DNA from: Ascoidea rubescens DSM 1968
Lineage: Eukaryota; Ascomycota; Saccharomycetes; Ascoideales; Ascoideaceae
DNA: 64,000 bases
Assembly (NCBI RefSeq): GCF_001661345.1
Contig: NW_017962932.1
Span: 212,490 to 276,489, forward strand
Direction of reading: 5' to 3'
Shown: piece by piece, positions 20,467 through 29,899 of the stretch
How positions within the stretch are numbered: position 1 is the first letter of the stretch
Layout of the letters: every line of letters starts with the position of its first letter
Notes under the pieces: generated by a model
Told to the model about the DNA's origin: nothing
Databases searched by the model: none
The model's input: the letters and a program-made list of their open reading frames with translations, nothing else
Made by a program: the position numbers and the translations under genes

Positions 20467-21486
20467 TTAAAAATCCAAAGGATTATCATTTTTATCGATA
20501 ACTCTTTCAAAGCAATCTAGTGGTATGATGCCATCTTTATTACCTTCAGTTAATATAACGTTATTTAAGGATTTATGGAAAATGATGTTGTTGTCTAAAC
20601 ATTTTTTAATATTGATATAGATAAAGACATTTGACGAAGTTTTCATTCCAGAAATGACAAAATTATTTTCAGAATTTGGTAAATTTGTAGTTAAATGAAT
20701 GTGGTTTCTGTTCATTTTTTTTAAACCACCGGATTCTTTAATTAAGGGCCATTTTGATTTGAAAGTTCCATGAATAATAAAATCTGGGAAATCATCTGGA
20801 TAATTTTTTAGTTGGATCAAGTTTGAATTTTGGATTTTTTTAATTGAATGGCCTTGATTTGCACAGATTAAATATACTTTTTTGTCGTTATCAAACTTTA
20901 AATTAAATCTTTGTTTTTTATTTGTTTCAACTATTTTTTTCAAGTGTTCGAGATCAACGTTTAAAGATTTAAAAAAATTCATCTTTAGTATTAAATCAAC
21001 GGGAACATAACCCTTTTCATCAATGGGTAGTTTTAGAGATTCAGCGTCATGTCTAAGAATTTTAGCCAATTTTTTTGAGATTTTCATTTCTCTAATTTCT
21101 TCAAAAGATAGCTTGGATAGCTTGGGAGAACGCGAGTATTTGTTACTGGTTTTTTTCTCATTGAGAAGGGAAAGATTTTCGTTAATTTGTTTTTGCAAAG
21201 ATTGAAAAGAACGAAGATTCGAGTCAGAATCAGGATCTAGTTCAAGTGTTGTGTCAGGACTGGTGCCTGAAGATTCCTCAGCAGCGGCAAGAGAGTTTCT
21301 GTTTGATCTGTCAAGCAAAGGGGACTTGGGCTCAAACCTTATGGAGTCGTCTTTAAGAATCTCCATTTCCCTCCTCAATCGCTCTATTTCAGTCTGTCTT
21401 ACAATTTTCAACTGGTCGAACTTGAGTTTGATCTGTTGCATCTCTTGCAAGGAGAGAGATTGGGAAGACTCTATCCGGGAGCTCAT
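20467..21486 (-). CDS. TPT1: tRNA 2'-phosphotransferase with N-terminal extension
   Basis: 339 residues from an ATG. The KptA/Tpt1 core starts near residue 128: KLAKILRHDAESLKL has the catalytic Arg-His pair, KQRFNLKF carries the next conserved Arg, and IIHGTFKSKWPLIKESGGL then NRNHIHL complete the NAD-binding half. The enzyme removes the 2'-phosphate left at tRNA splice junctions, transferring it to NAD. S. cerevisiae Tpt1 is about 230 residues. Here an extra ~125-residue N-terminus begins with a predicted coiled coil (LQEMQQIKLKFDQLKIV) and a Ser/Asp-rich linker. No other in-frame ATG fits the core, so the extension appears genuine. Function is confident; the role of the extension is unknown. 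Confidence 0.9.
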   Translation of the reverse strand: MSSRIESSQSLSLQEMQQIKLKFDQLKIVRQTEIERLRREMEILKDDSIRFEPKSPLLDRSNRNSLAAAEESSGTSPDTTLELDPDSDSNLRSFQSLQKQINENLSLLNEKKTSNKYSRSPKLSKLSFEEIREMKISKKLAKILRHDAESLKLPIDEKGYVPVDLILKMNFFKSLNVDLEHLKKIVETNKKQRFNLKFDNDKKVYLICANQGHSIKKIQNSNLIQLKNYPDDFPDFIIHGTFKSKWPLIKESGGLKKMNRNHIHLTTNLPNSENNFVISGMKTSSNVFIYINIKKCLDNNIIFHKSLNNVILTEGNKDGIIPLDCFERVIDKNDNPLDF

Positions 21487-21793
21487 GGTGGATGGAGGTA
21501 ACGAAGGTGATGGAGGAAATGGAGGTTATGGAGGCGATGAAAACAGCAAAGGTAGTATATCCAGCTGATGGATAAAGATAAAGATAAAGATAAATATCAA
21601 GAAAGAAACAGGAAAATGGACGTTTTATACCAGCCTTGCATTGTTTTCGGGTCCGTCACAGTGGTAAAAAGTCAACTCCGGGCTCGAAACTCGAATACGA
21701 GTCAAAAGTCGCAGAAGCAGAGGCACCAGAGGCACCAGAGGCCTCTCGTTTATTGATACTGGCTATTGGTCTATGTACAGGCAGAGCGAGGCT
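21487..21793. promoter_or_regulatory. TPT1 promoter with GATAAA repeats
   Basis: 307 bp between the TPT1 start and the MZM1 3' end. It has four tandem GATAAA units at about 21569-21593 and a GAGGCACCA direct repeat near 21720-21740. GATA-type factors could bind the first, but this is only a motif match. Confidence 0.35.
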
Positions 21794-22159
21794 CTATATT
21801 TTGGCACTGGATCCACCACAGCACCCTTGGTTCTTGTCCATCAAGATCTTCTTCGCCTTCTTCACACTGTCGTTGTCTCCCAACTCAGTCTCCTCGTGGA
21901 TGTTCAACTTGTACTTGGTGGGTGCGTTTTCAGGGTCCTCTAGCTTGCCCTGCACAACATTTCTTCTTAAAAACCTCGAGATCTCCTCGATGTGCTTGAT
22001 TCGCTCTTCCACAGCTTTGCTGGTGTCGGGATTTCTGAATCCATTTCGAATTTGTTCTCGAGAAGCAGCTAGCGTAGCAGTGTCCTGGTTGAACGCGATT
22101 CTCGTGGCTCTAAGAGCGTTTCGGTATGCATTCAATGAAGCTGCTTTGCCGGACGACAT
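21794..22159 (-). CDS. MZM1: Complex III assembly factor, LYR-motif family
   Basis: 121 residues. The ATG at 22159 (MSSGKAASLNAYRNAL) matches the known start of the family, whereas the longer frame begins with a TTG. Recognisable parts are the LYR-like LNAYRNALRATRIAF, then RIKHIEEISRFLRRNVVQG and YKLNIHEETELGD, which closely follow yeast Mzm1 (LYRM7 in animals). It binds and stabilises the Rieske iron-sulfur protein Rip1 in the mitochondrial matrix before its insertion into complex III. The C-terminus ends GCCGGSSAKI, an unusual vicinal-cysteine tail. The promoter is shared with the divergent CWC25. Confidence 0.92.
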   Translation of the reverse strand: MSSGKAASLNAYRNALRATRIAFNQDTATLAASREQIRNGFRNPDTSKAVEERIKHIEEISRFLRRNVVQGKLEDPENAPTKYKLNIHEETELGDNDSVKKAKKILMDKNQGCCGGSSAKI

Positions 22160-22392
22160 GTTTCTCTTTTGTGTTTTAGCAAAACTGTCTAAATCTGACT
22201 GCAAACCTGGAGTCTCTTTATATATTTTCCAATGAAATCTCTCCCTACTTTTTTCGCCTTACTAATAATAAAAACACAGTTACCCGACTTGATTTTCGGA
22301 GAAAAAATCCTCTTTTGCAGCTTCAAATCATCACCAAAATGTATTGATAAAATATCAAAATAACAGCCAACAACTGAACAAAACACACAACA

Positions 22393-23292
22393 ATGGCCCC
22401 TGGTGATTTGAATCTTAAGAAGTCCTGGCATCCAGGGTTAATGAAGAACCAGAAAAAGGTCTGGGAGAGAGAACAGGAAGCCTTGAACGAGCGAAGAAAG
22501 ATAAAAGAGAAAGAGAAAGAACTTGCTATAGAAATTGAAAAGAAACGATTGAAATCTTTACAAAAACAAAATCGTTATTACAATCCAACTAATCCTAATA
22601 ATAGTGCATCTAATGGTGACGATGATGTTGAAAGAATAGATTGGATGTATGATAATTCTCAGATACCGAAAAGCAGTATAAATAATGATAATGATAATGA
22701 TAATGGCAATGAAGATTACTTGCTCGGCAAAAAAAGAGTAGACGATCTAATCTTAAATAAAGAAAAGAATAAAAAAAACACTAAAAAAAAGAGAACCGTA
22801 GCTTCAATAGATACACTATTGAATTTAGACTCTTATTCACCAGCTAATAAAAATCATATTGCTAACAATACTGCTAAAAATGACCAAAGTAATCAAAATA
22901 ATGATGAAACTTTTAAAATAGATAAAAGTGACCCAATGTTTTTAATAAAACAGAAACAGTACAAAAGGCAACAAGTTTTGAAACTCAAAAATGCAAATAA
23001 AATATCAAAACCTTCAAAATCTCATAAAAAATCTAGTAATGATAAATCTGATTCAAGTCGGCACAAAAATAGTCACAAAGATACTTTATCATCTTCATCC
23101 AGTCATAATTCTTCAAAAGAACATTTTGATGATAAGTATGATAAGTATGATAAGTATGATAAGTATGATAAGTATGATAGATATGATAAGTATGATAGAT
23201 ATGATAGATATGATAAGCGTGATAACAAATACGATAAGCATCATAACAGATTTGATAGGTATGATAATAAGTATGATAATATAAGACACTAA
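22393..23292 (+). CDS. CWC25: Pre-mRNA splicing factor Cwc25
   Basis: 299 residues from an ATG. The N-terminus (MAPGDLNLKKSWHPGL, KNQKKVWEREQEAL) and the later RIDWMYD are diagnostic of the Cwc25 family, which joins the spliceosome just before or during the first catalytic step. The middle is basic and the tail is a tandem array of KYDKYDRYD units (residues about 245-295), produced by a 9-bp DNA repeat (GATAAGTAT) at about 23136-23220. The tail is probably disordered and its length may vary between strains. Its 3' end converges with COQ6 at a distance of 125 bp. Confidence 0.93.
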   Translation: MAPGDLNLKKSWHPGLMKNQKKVWEREQEALNERRKIKEKEKELAIEIEKKRLKSLQKQNRYYNPTNPNNSASNGDDDVERIDWMYDNSQIPKSSINNDNDNDNGNEDYLLGKKRVDDLILNKEKNKKNTKKKRTVASIDTLLNLDSYSPANKNHIANNTAKNDQSNQNNDETFKIDKSDPMFLIKQKQYKRQQVLKLKNANKISKPSKSHKKSSNDKSDSSRHKNSHKDTLSSSSSHNSSKEHFDDKYDKYDKYDKYDKYDRYDKYDRYDRYDKRDNKYDKHHNRFDRYDNKYDNIRH

Positions 23293-23417
23293 ATTTATCT
23301 CAGTTTATTCAAACGCCGGTTAAATCTTTAATCAATATATAAATATACTATATGTACACTAAATATAATTTTACTTTTGCTTCTAATCTTTCTTTTCTTT
23401 TTTAAAAGAAAAAAAAA

Positions 23418-24878
23418 CTATTTTGAAGGACCAGAGACTTGATTAATCATAAAATCTTTGACAGAATCCAAGTTATTAACTATATTTAATCCAAAGCTTC
23501 TTAATTTAACAACTGGTAAAAAATCAATCGAGTAAATTTTATGCAATTTATCTGTAATACCCAAAGTCAAATGATTTAACGGATATCTATCGCTGTAATA
23601 AGGTTCTAAAACTAATAAATTTCCAATGTCCAATCCTCTTTTACAACCGGTCTCAATAAAATTAAATAACGATTTAACATCTGCTTGACCCATATTAAGT
23701 CCCTGTCCAGATAATGAATGAATAGTATGACAAGCATCGCCGACTAATGCAATTCTATTAGATACATATGAATCTGAATGTGATAATTTTAAAGGAAATT
23801 TGTTTACTGAATTATCAATTATATCGATAATCTCAACTGGATATGAGTCATTAAATTTTTCAATGCCAATTTTATTTTTATGAACATCAATTCTCCAATT
23901 AATCTCTTCAATTAGTTCATTTTCGTTATATTCATTTGAATTGATGAATTTGTATAAATAATTTAAATCAACTTGCGATAAAATGAACAATGAATTGAAT
24001 AATGAAATTAGTGAATCTTTTGATAATTTTTTCAAAATTATATCTGAGATACTCGGATCGACTGACCAAACCATTGTTGCATTGTTCTCGGGTAATGGTA
24101 ATAAAGCAATTGGGCCAGTAGTAAGAAATCTTTGCCATGCAATACTTCTGAAGTCTTCATATTTCAATTTAAGTGTTGCAACAAGTCCATTTTTATTATA
24201 TGACCAACCTCTTGATTGAATTTGAGCAAACTTTCTTACGGGTGAATTTGAGCCATCTGCGCCAATTAATAATCTTGTTTTCAATAATGATCCATTTGAT
24301 AATTGAACAATCGGCCATTCATTTTCTTGGTCTTTATAAATATTAAGGACTTTAGTGTTGTCAATAATATTTAACAAATTATCGTTATTAATATCATTAT
24401 TAAGTTCTTGAATTCTTTGATATAAAGCAGATTGTAAATTGATGTTTTCACACATTGTTGCAATTTCTGAACGTTCAAAATCCAATCTTTCATCTGATAT
24501 ACCATCGATTACATTAATATTATCATAAGAACAAATTCTATCATTGTTAATAAATTTCCAAGCATCAATTTCAATCAAGTTATCAATTGATTGGGGAGTT
24601 AAGCTGCTAACTCTGTTTGTGTAATTGACTGGGGGATCCAAGTAAAAGTCATTTACAGGTTGAAGATTTGAGGATTCAATTACATTTATCTTTAAATTTG
24701 AGGTTATTCGAGAGCTTTTCAAGGAGGCAGCTAAGGTTAAACCAGCAGGGCCACCTCCCACAATAGTTATATCAGATAAAATGGGAGATAAGTTGTTGAC
24801 AGTAGTTGCTAAGCATCTCCTTACTAAAAGATTAATTGGGCGGTTTGACCTGAAGATTTGGTCTGAAGACTTGAACAT
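23418..24878 (-). CDS. COQ6: Ubiquinone biosynthesis flavin monooxygenase
   Basis: 486 residues. The ATG at 24878 (MFKSSDQIFRSNRPINLLVR) starts a typical mitochondrial presequence. The longer open frame begins with GTG and is rejected. The FAD-binding motif VGGGPAGLTLAASL lies near residue 40, and the second flavin motif RIALVGDACHTIHSLSGQGLN near residue 380. The DG-like stretch LIGADGSNSPVRKFA lies between them. In the family, Coq6 hydroxylates C5 of the ubiquinone ring precursor at the inner mitochondrial membrane. Length matches S. cerevisiae Coq6 (479). The upstream region carries a 20-bp perfect palindrome (separate entry). Confidence 0.95.
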   Translation of the reverse strand: MFKSSDQIFRSNRPINLLVRRCLATTVNNLSPILSDITIVGGGPAGLTLAASLKSSRITSNLKINVIESSNLQPVNDFYLDPPVNYTNRVSSLTPQSIDNLIEIDAWKFINNDRICSYDNINVIDGISDERLDFERSEIATMCENINLQSALYQRIQELNNDINNDNLLNIIDNTKVLNIYKDQENEWPIVQLSNGSLLKTRLLIGADGSNSPVRKFAQIQSRGWSYNKNGLVATLKLKYEDFRSIAWQRFLTTGPIALLPLPENNATMVWSVDPSISDIILKKLSKDSLISLFNSLFILSQVDLNYLYKFINSNEYNENELIEEINWRIDVHKNKIGIEKFNDSYPVEIIDIIDNSVNKFPLKLSHSDSYVSNRIALVGDACHTIHSLSGQGLNMGQADVKSLFNFIETGCKRGLDIGNLLVLEPYYSDRYPLNHLTLGITDKLHKIYSIDFLPVVKLRSFGLNIVNNLDSVKDFMINQVSGPSK

Positions 24879-24960
24879 GTTGGAGAATATTGGATAAGAA
24901 AAGTGGGAGAAGAGAAGCAGGAGTTTCTCGATTTGATTGGTTGGAGATGGCTGTGTGCAG

Positions 24961-24980
24961 ATCCCAGTCCGGACTGGGAT
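24961..24980. promoter_or_regulatory. 20-bp perfect palindrome in the COQ6 promoter
   Basis: ATCCCAGTCCGGACTGGGAT equals its own reverse complement. It ends 83 bp upstream of the COQ6 ATG. A palindrome this long in a promoter suggests a site for a symmetric dimer, such as a Zn2Cys6 factor with CCG/CGG half-sites, but no specific factor is recognised. Confidence 0.55.
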
Positions 24981-25767
24981 GTTCTGTGTATTAGAGACTA
25001 GGGTCACATGCACCCGAAGAGGAAGAAGAAGGAAGAGAAGCACAGAGAGTGGATAGGGAAAGATTGAAGAAATGAGCAGGTTGCTGCTATTCTGAGGAAT
25101 TTAGATATGGTTTGGAACAAAACAAAAGCGTATTACATCACAGAAAAAGACTAAAAGAGCAAGTTAGGTTATCTTGAGAAGGTTAATCGGAATAAGATTT
25201 GGGATATTACATGGACTAAAAAAATTTGTTATATATTATTAGATTTATATTCGTTTTATCTATTTTTGTCTATTTTTATCTATTTGTATTTATAAAAAAT
25301 CATTGTAATATTTTAAATCAAAAACAAAAATTAAAAGTAATAATGGATAGAAAAATAAAGTAATCCATTCACATATCGCACCATATGGATCGAAATCATA
25401 TAATGACAAAAAAACAAAGGTGACAAATAAACAAGAAACCAAAATAAACCAAACAACTTTTAATGCCGAAGTTATAGCAATTTGAGCAATAAAATTGAGA
25501 CAAATTGAGATATAAGCAAAAATCCTTTCCTTTTGACTCTCGAGTTCCTTGGATTTTTATTTAAAGAGTCTTTTAAGCGCTAAAGTTAAAACAAAAAAAA
25601 ATCGAATGAATTAGAATAAAAACAATATAAATTGGATTTAAATTTGTAGAAGCTATCTCATGTAAAAATGGTGGATTGTGGTGCTCATCGGGGGAATCAT
25701 CATATGATGGATCCTGTTCCTGTTCTGCAGTGGAGAAGTAAAGAGTTGCTATCCTCCTGTTATTTTC

Positions 25768-25899
25768 TTATTTGACTGCTTCATCATATAAGCTTTCTTG
25801 AACAGCCCAACAGATTAGTAAAATGATTAAGAAAAGATTCCATGATATGTATGGAACCAGTGGAATAAACCAGATTCTAGTGCTAGGTAGATATTTCAT
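25768..25899 (-). CDS. Possible 43-residue single-pass membrane peptide
   Basis: ATG-initiated ORF MKYLPSTRIWF... with one strongly hydrophobic segment of about 20 residues and a hydrophilic tail (ESLYDEAVK). The frame is open a further 23 codons upstream without an ATG, so an upstream exon is conceivable. I recognise no family. AT-rich DNA yields hydrophobic ORFs by chance, so confidence is low. Confidence 0.2.
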   Translation of the reverse strand: MKYLPSTRIWFIPLVPYISWNLFLIILLICWAVQESLYDEAVK

Positions 25900-26275
25900 T
25901 GCTAAACATAATAAATAAAACAAGATTTTGCAATTCAAGAAAGTGTCAATTTCAATGAGAAATGACACATTAATATAATAAAAAACTACAATATCAAACT
26001 AACAGCACCAAATTACAGCACCAATCTAAAGCTGGATCAGAATATTAAATACAAAAGATATAGCCTAGCTTCAAAACGCGTAAAAACATCAGAGATTACA
26101 AGTACCATTTCCAGCACAATAGTGAAGCTGAAATTGTCCTTCCAGTTCTTTATAAGGGTTTTCGTCTTAACAACATCCAAGCCAAAATAAGATTTTTCCT
26201 GCATCTGCATAAAAAGCTAATCTCAAGACGTTTATGCACGCGCATTACTGCAGAATAGGGTATCAAAGATGTTGA

Positions 26276-26664
26276 CTGAGTACAAAAGACATAAAGAATG
26301 GTGTTGGAGATACACGTTGCAATCAATTGGAATACCAATTAGGAGCGTTTGATGATTCTTATCAGGGAGCAGTAAGAACGATAGTGTTCAAAAAACAAAA
26401 AGCAAGTAAGTCAAGAAAAACTGCTCCATTGCTCTCAAAGACTGAAGTGATAGGTGTTTCGGACGAGACAACAGATGCAATTACAGAGAATAACGATAAC
26501 AGAAGAAGATGGCTTAGAAACAAGAGTATAAGAAGAAACACAACTGGTTTTTGAAGGATGCCCGTAAAGAATCATCACGCTTAAGATCGCTACTAGATGC
26601 TGAAATCAATCTACTTAAAGCATCGCTCTTCAAACCAAACTATCTCTTAGCATCTGTATTGTAA
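26276..26664 (+). pseudogene. Possible gene relic: two overlapping open stretches in different frames
   Basis: Frame one is open from 26276 to the stop at 26552-26554 (93 codons before the stop, no ATG). Frame two is open from 26518 to the stop at 26662-26664 and reads like a helical protein end (ARKESSRLRSLLDAEINLLK). Base composition is closer to genes than to flanking DNA. A one-base frameshift near 26518-26550 would join them, as would an unseen intron. A TAG precedes frame two, so a 3' splice site there is possible too. No family was recognised. Confidence 0.25.
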
Positions 26665-27191
26665 TCAAATACAATATTACCACCTCTACTTGTGCCATTT
26701 AAGTAGAACCAGAACTATTCCACCCAGGATAATGATTTGATAACATAGGAGTGTTTTTTTTTCAATAGCATTAGATGGTGAAGTTCTTAATGCAAATCAA
26801 GAATCTATTCTTCATTTTATATTTTCACTTAGGAAGGGTTTATCCTTTTATCAAAAAAGAATAGACCCTGTCCAATTCTGAACAAAAGTATAATATGTCA
26901 CAACGTCTATTCTTAGAAAGTTTTTATTCCTACACTAAAGTCTATAGAGTAGTTTATAATCGTTCTATTGTAAGAATAACCTTTCATTTCCCATAAAAAC
27001 CCTGCATCAAATATAGGTTAAATATCAATTAGAGATATTAACAAAGAAAAAAAAGTGAATTAAAAAAATGAATTTGAAAATTGAAAAGTAACAAAATAGG
27101 AAAAATAAATAGAAAAAAAAAATATAATAAATTAATCAAACTAAATTAAACCGACCTAAAACAAATTGAATCAAATTATCTCTAAATTTGA

Positions 27192-28002
27192 TTAGGAAAC
27201 TGTAACATTTTCCCAATCCTCATTAGAATCAAAGTCAATTATATTGTAATTTACATTATTTGAAGTTGATGTTCCAAACTTATCTAATATGACATAATCA
27301 TTTTGATCGATTATGTGAAGAATATTATCTAATTTTTCAGTTGTAATTAAATCTCTAAATTCTTTCCATTCATCCAAATTTCGAATTAAACAGCCTAATA
27401 ACATTGAAGGATCCAATTGTGATAAATGCAATTTTCTGACGTTTTTAGTGTGAACAGACAATATTTCTTTATTTGACAATAATGTTAAACTGTTGTCAAA
27501 ATTATCTTTCTTGAAATTATTAATGTTATTCAATTTTGATGAGTCGTATTTAAAATTTGATAAAATTGAGTCTTGACTTAGATCATAATTTGTTGAGTTT
27601 TTCAAAGCGGGTTGAGGGATATGAGGATCTAAATAAAATAGGTAATCAGCCTGGTATCCAAAAAAATAATGAGAAGCTGAGGGTCTACCACCGGCGATGC
27701 CTACAGAAAATTTTGAGGATAAGATTTTCTTCAAAGAAGTCCAATAAATTGGATTAACGTTGTCGATACCCAATCTTAACCCTAATAGGATTAGTATTGG
27801 AGATTGAGTTTTAACATGATTTGGTATTATAACTAAATCTTCATCTTTATCTTTAATGATTTTTTCAAATGCTTCATTATTATCAAAGCTCTCGTCTTTT
27901 TCTAGTAATTCAGTATGATATTTTCCATTGTTTAGAGAGTTGGCTGTTATGTTTATTGCGAAGTTTATACCGTTATTATTGTTATTGTTCTCATTTTTCA
28001 CC

Positions 28003-28097
<95 letters not shown>

Positions 28098-29591
28098 GTT
28101 ACTGATAGTATCATTATAATTATCATTATCATTATCATCATTAATATCGTCAATATCATCTTGATTATTGCTACCGTTAACATAAGTATTTATATTGATA
28201 TTTTTATTAATATTTTTATTATTTATATATGAATTGTCGTGTTTTGTGTTGAAATCGTTACCCAGAACACTATCAATATTATTTATCTTAGAATTACTTG
28301 TAGTTGGGATTATATTTGAATTTGAATTTAAATCTGAGTTTGAATTTGAATTTGAATTACCAATTGCATAAGATTTAGTTTTTAAAAGTTCTTTATCTTC
28401 ATCATTTAAATTTATAAGTTCGGGTATATCATTATCACCATTATTACTCGGGTTATTATTTGAAGATACTAAAGTCGGAGAAACTGTTGGACTGATTGAA
28501 ATATAATCCTTTGAAGTTGTGATTAATTTGAAGATCTCATCATCATAGATATCACCATTGTCACTACTTATGTAGACTTTTAAATTGATTTGATGAAAAT
28601 TGTTGACTAAAAATTGAATTGATCTTGAAGCAGCGGATGGACCAAACCATTCACCAGCGCTTTTTCCTGATAATAAATTACCTTGTTTGACAAAATTGTG
28701 GATTGAAAAAGGAGCAATTAAATCGTCTATAAACCAAGATATGATTCTTTCATGGATTAAATCCGAGATTTTTGGGGACTTGAAGGATTCAATTGAGTTG
28801 AATAACCAGGTTTTTTCGTTTGGTCTGTTGATATATAAATTAATAAAAGTATTTGCTAGTAGAGATTGAGAAGTTCGTATCATACAGCCCCATCCACAAT
28901 CGTTTATAAAGCCGTTTGAATCAAAAGATGAAGTAGAAAATTTTGTTCTAAACAAAGAACTTAAAGATATTGGATATGGGGAGTTTTGGTCTCTTGGAAT
29001 TAATGGGAAGTTCGTTCGATAAGTAAATATGATTTTAGTGTAAACGTCTTGAAGAAAATCGTCTGGCCAGGGGTATTTATCGTTTCTATTTTTGTTTTTG
29101 CTTTTGCTTTTGTTTTTGTTTTTGTTATAATTAAAGCCAGAATTGTAGATATTGCAGCTATTAGTGGTATTGGAGACAGAATTGGTAAGGGTATTGGCAA
29201 GGGTATTGGTATTGGTATTATTATTAGTATCGGAACAAGTTCTCTTCTTTTGGTTATTTTCATTAAATGGGACTATCAAAAAATCATTAAAACCAAGCTG
29301 GATCTTTTCCTTAAATGATAAGGACTTTCTGTTGTTTTTCTTATTGACATCGCCAACCTGCTCAATGGGAGCACAGTTTTCAGTGTCATTCACTCTGATA
29401 TCGCCACCAGAAACATCGCAATTTGCATTTTCGTGAATGTTTATCACCACAGTATCGTCGAACATGTCATTGTAGTCCACATCGTTTGGGACTGGCGAAT
29501 AAGTTTGGCCTCCAGTGATGACAAGAGGATGCGATAAGTCTGTTAAGAAGTCGTTGTTCAGACCAAATAAATGGGAGAAAATGTTGTCCAT
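27192..29591 (-). CDS. ATG4: Autophagy cysteine protease Atg4
   Basis: 799 residues. The first ATG is at 29591 (MDNIFSHLFGLNNDF); 45 further upstream codons begin with a TTG. The peptidase C54 core shows DCGWGCMIRTSQSLLAN with the catalytic Cys (about residue 233), GEWFGPSAASR, GIAGGRPSASHYFFGYQ, and DPHIPQP with the catalytic Asp and His (about residue 654). The enzyme processes Atg8 at its C-terminal Gly and later removes it from phosphatidylethanolamine. It is far longer than S. cerevisiae Atg4 (~500). The additions are an N-terminal Asn-rich spacer and a 130-residue insertion holding a long poly-Asn tract between catalytic Cys and Asp. The end EDWENVTVS contains an acidic-flanked WxxV that resembles an Atg8-interacting motif (inference). 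The promoter is shared with SQS1. Confidence 0.95.
28010..28098. repeat. (ATT)n trinucleotide run inside ATG4
   Basis: An almost pure ATT run of about 29 units on the + strand, read as AAT on the coding strand, producing the poly-Asn tract of Atg4. It keeps the frame. Length is likely variable between isolates. Confidence 0.85.
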
Positions 29592-29899
29592 GCTGGAGTC
29601 AGAGAAAAGGGCTAAATAGAGTGTTCTGGAGCTCTTCTGCTGGAGTATCGCCCACTCGCTGAAGTTTGAAGATGCAAAAGAAGCTGGAGCTGGAGAAAGA
29701 GCTGCGTTATCAGCGAAATCAAACAAGAGCCGGCTTATGTAAGCCGTTTATGTAATAGATCACGTGGTTGAATGCGAACAGCAATTGCAACAGCGAACAG
29801 ACGAACGGTGTTCGGCGCTTAGCGTTCGCTTATTTCTGATTTCAAATTAGCTGAAGATTTTTGTGGAAGAGGTCAAGAAGAAGCTAGAGATAGCAGGAA
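29592..29899. promoter_or_regulatory. Divergent promoter ATG4 / SQS1
   Basis: 308 bp shared by two divergent genes. It contains the inverted repeat CGGCTTA-TG-TAAGCCG (29731-29746), a CACGTG E-box at 29761-29766, two copies of GCGAACAG (about 29775-29790 and 29799-29806), CGAACGGTGTTCG, and a final GTTCGC. This dense set of CG-containing repeats in an AT-rich genome suggests a regulatory module. No factor can be named. Confidence 0.45.

Larger units (their letters stand above)
24879..27191. other. 2.3-kb gene-poor region between COQ6 and ATG4
   Basis: The left end holds the COQ6 promoter and the right end the ATG4 3' region. About 25150-25620 and 26700-27190 are AT-rich with no signals recognised. 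About 26040-26700 is less AT-rich and contains two overlapping stop-free stretches in different frames (separate entry). A tiny ATG-initiated ORF lies at 25768-25899. No tRNA or repeat array was seen. Confidence 0.5.
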
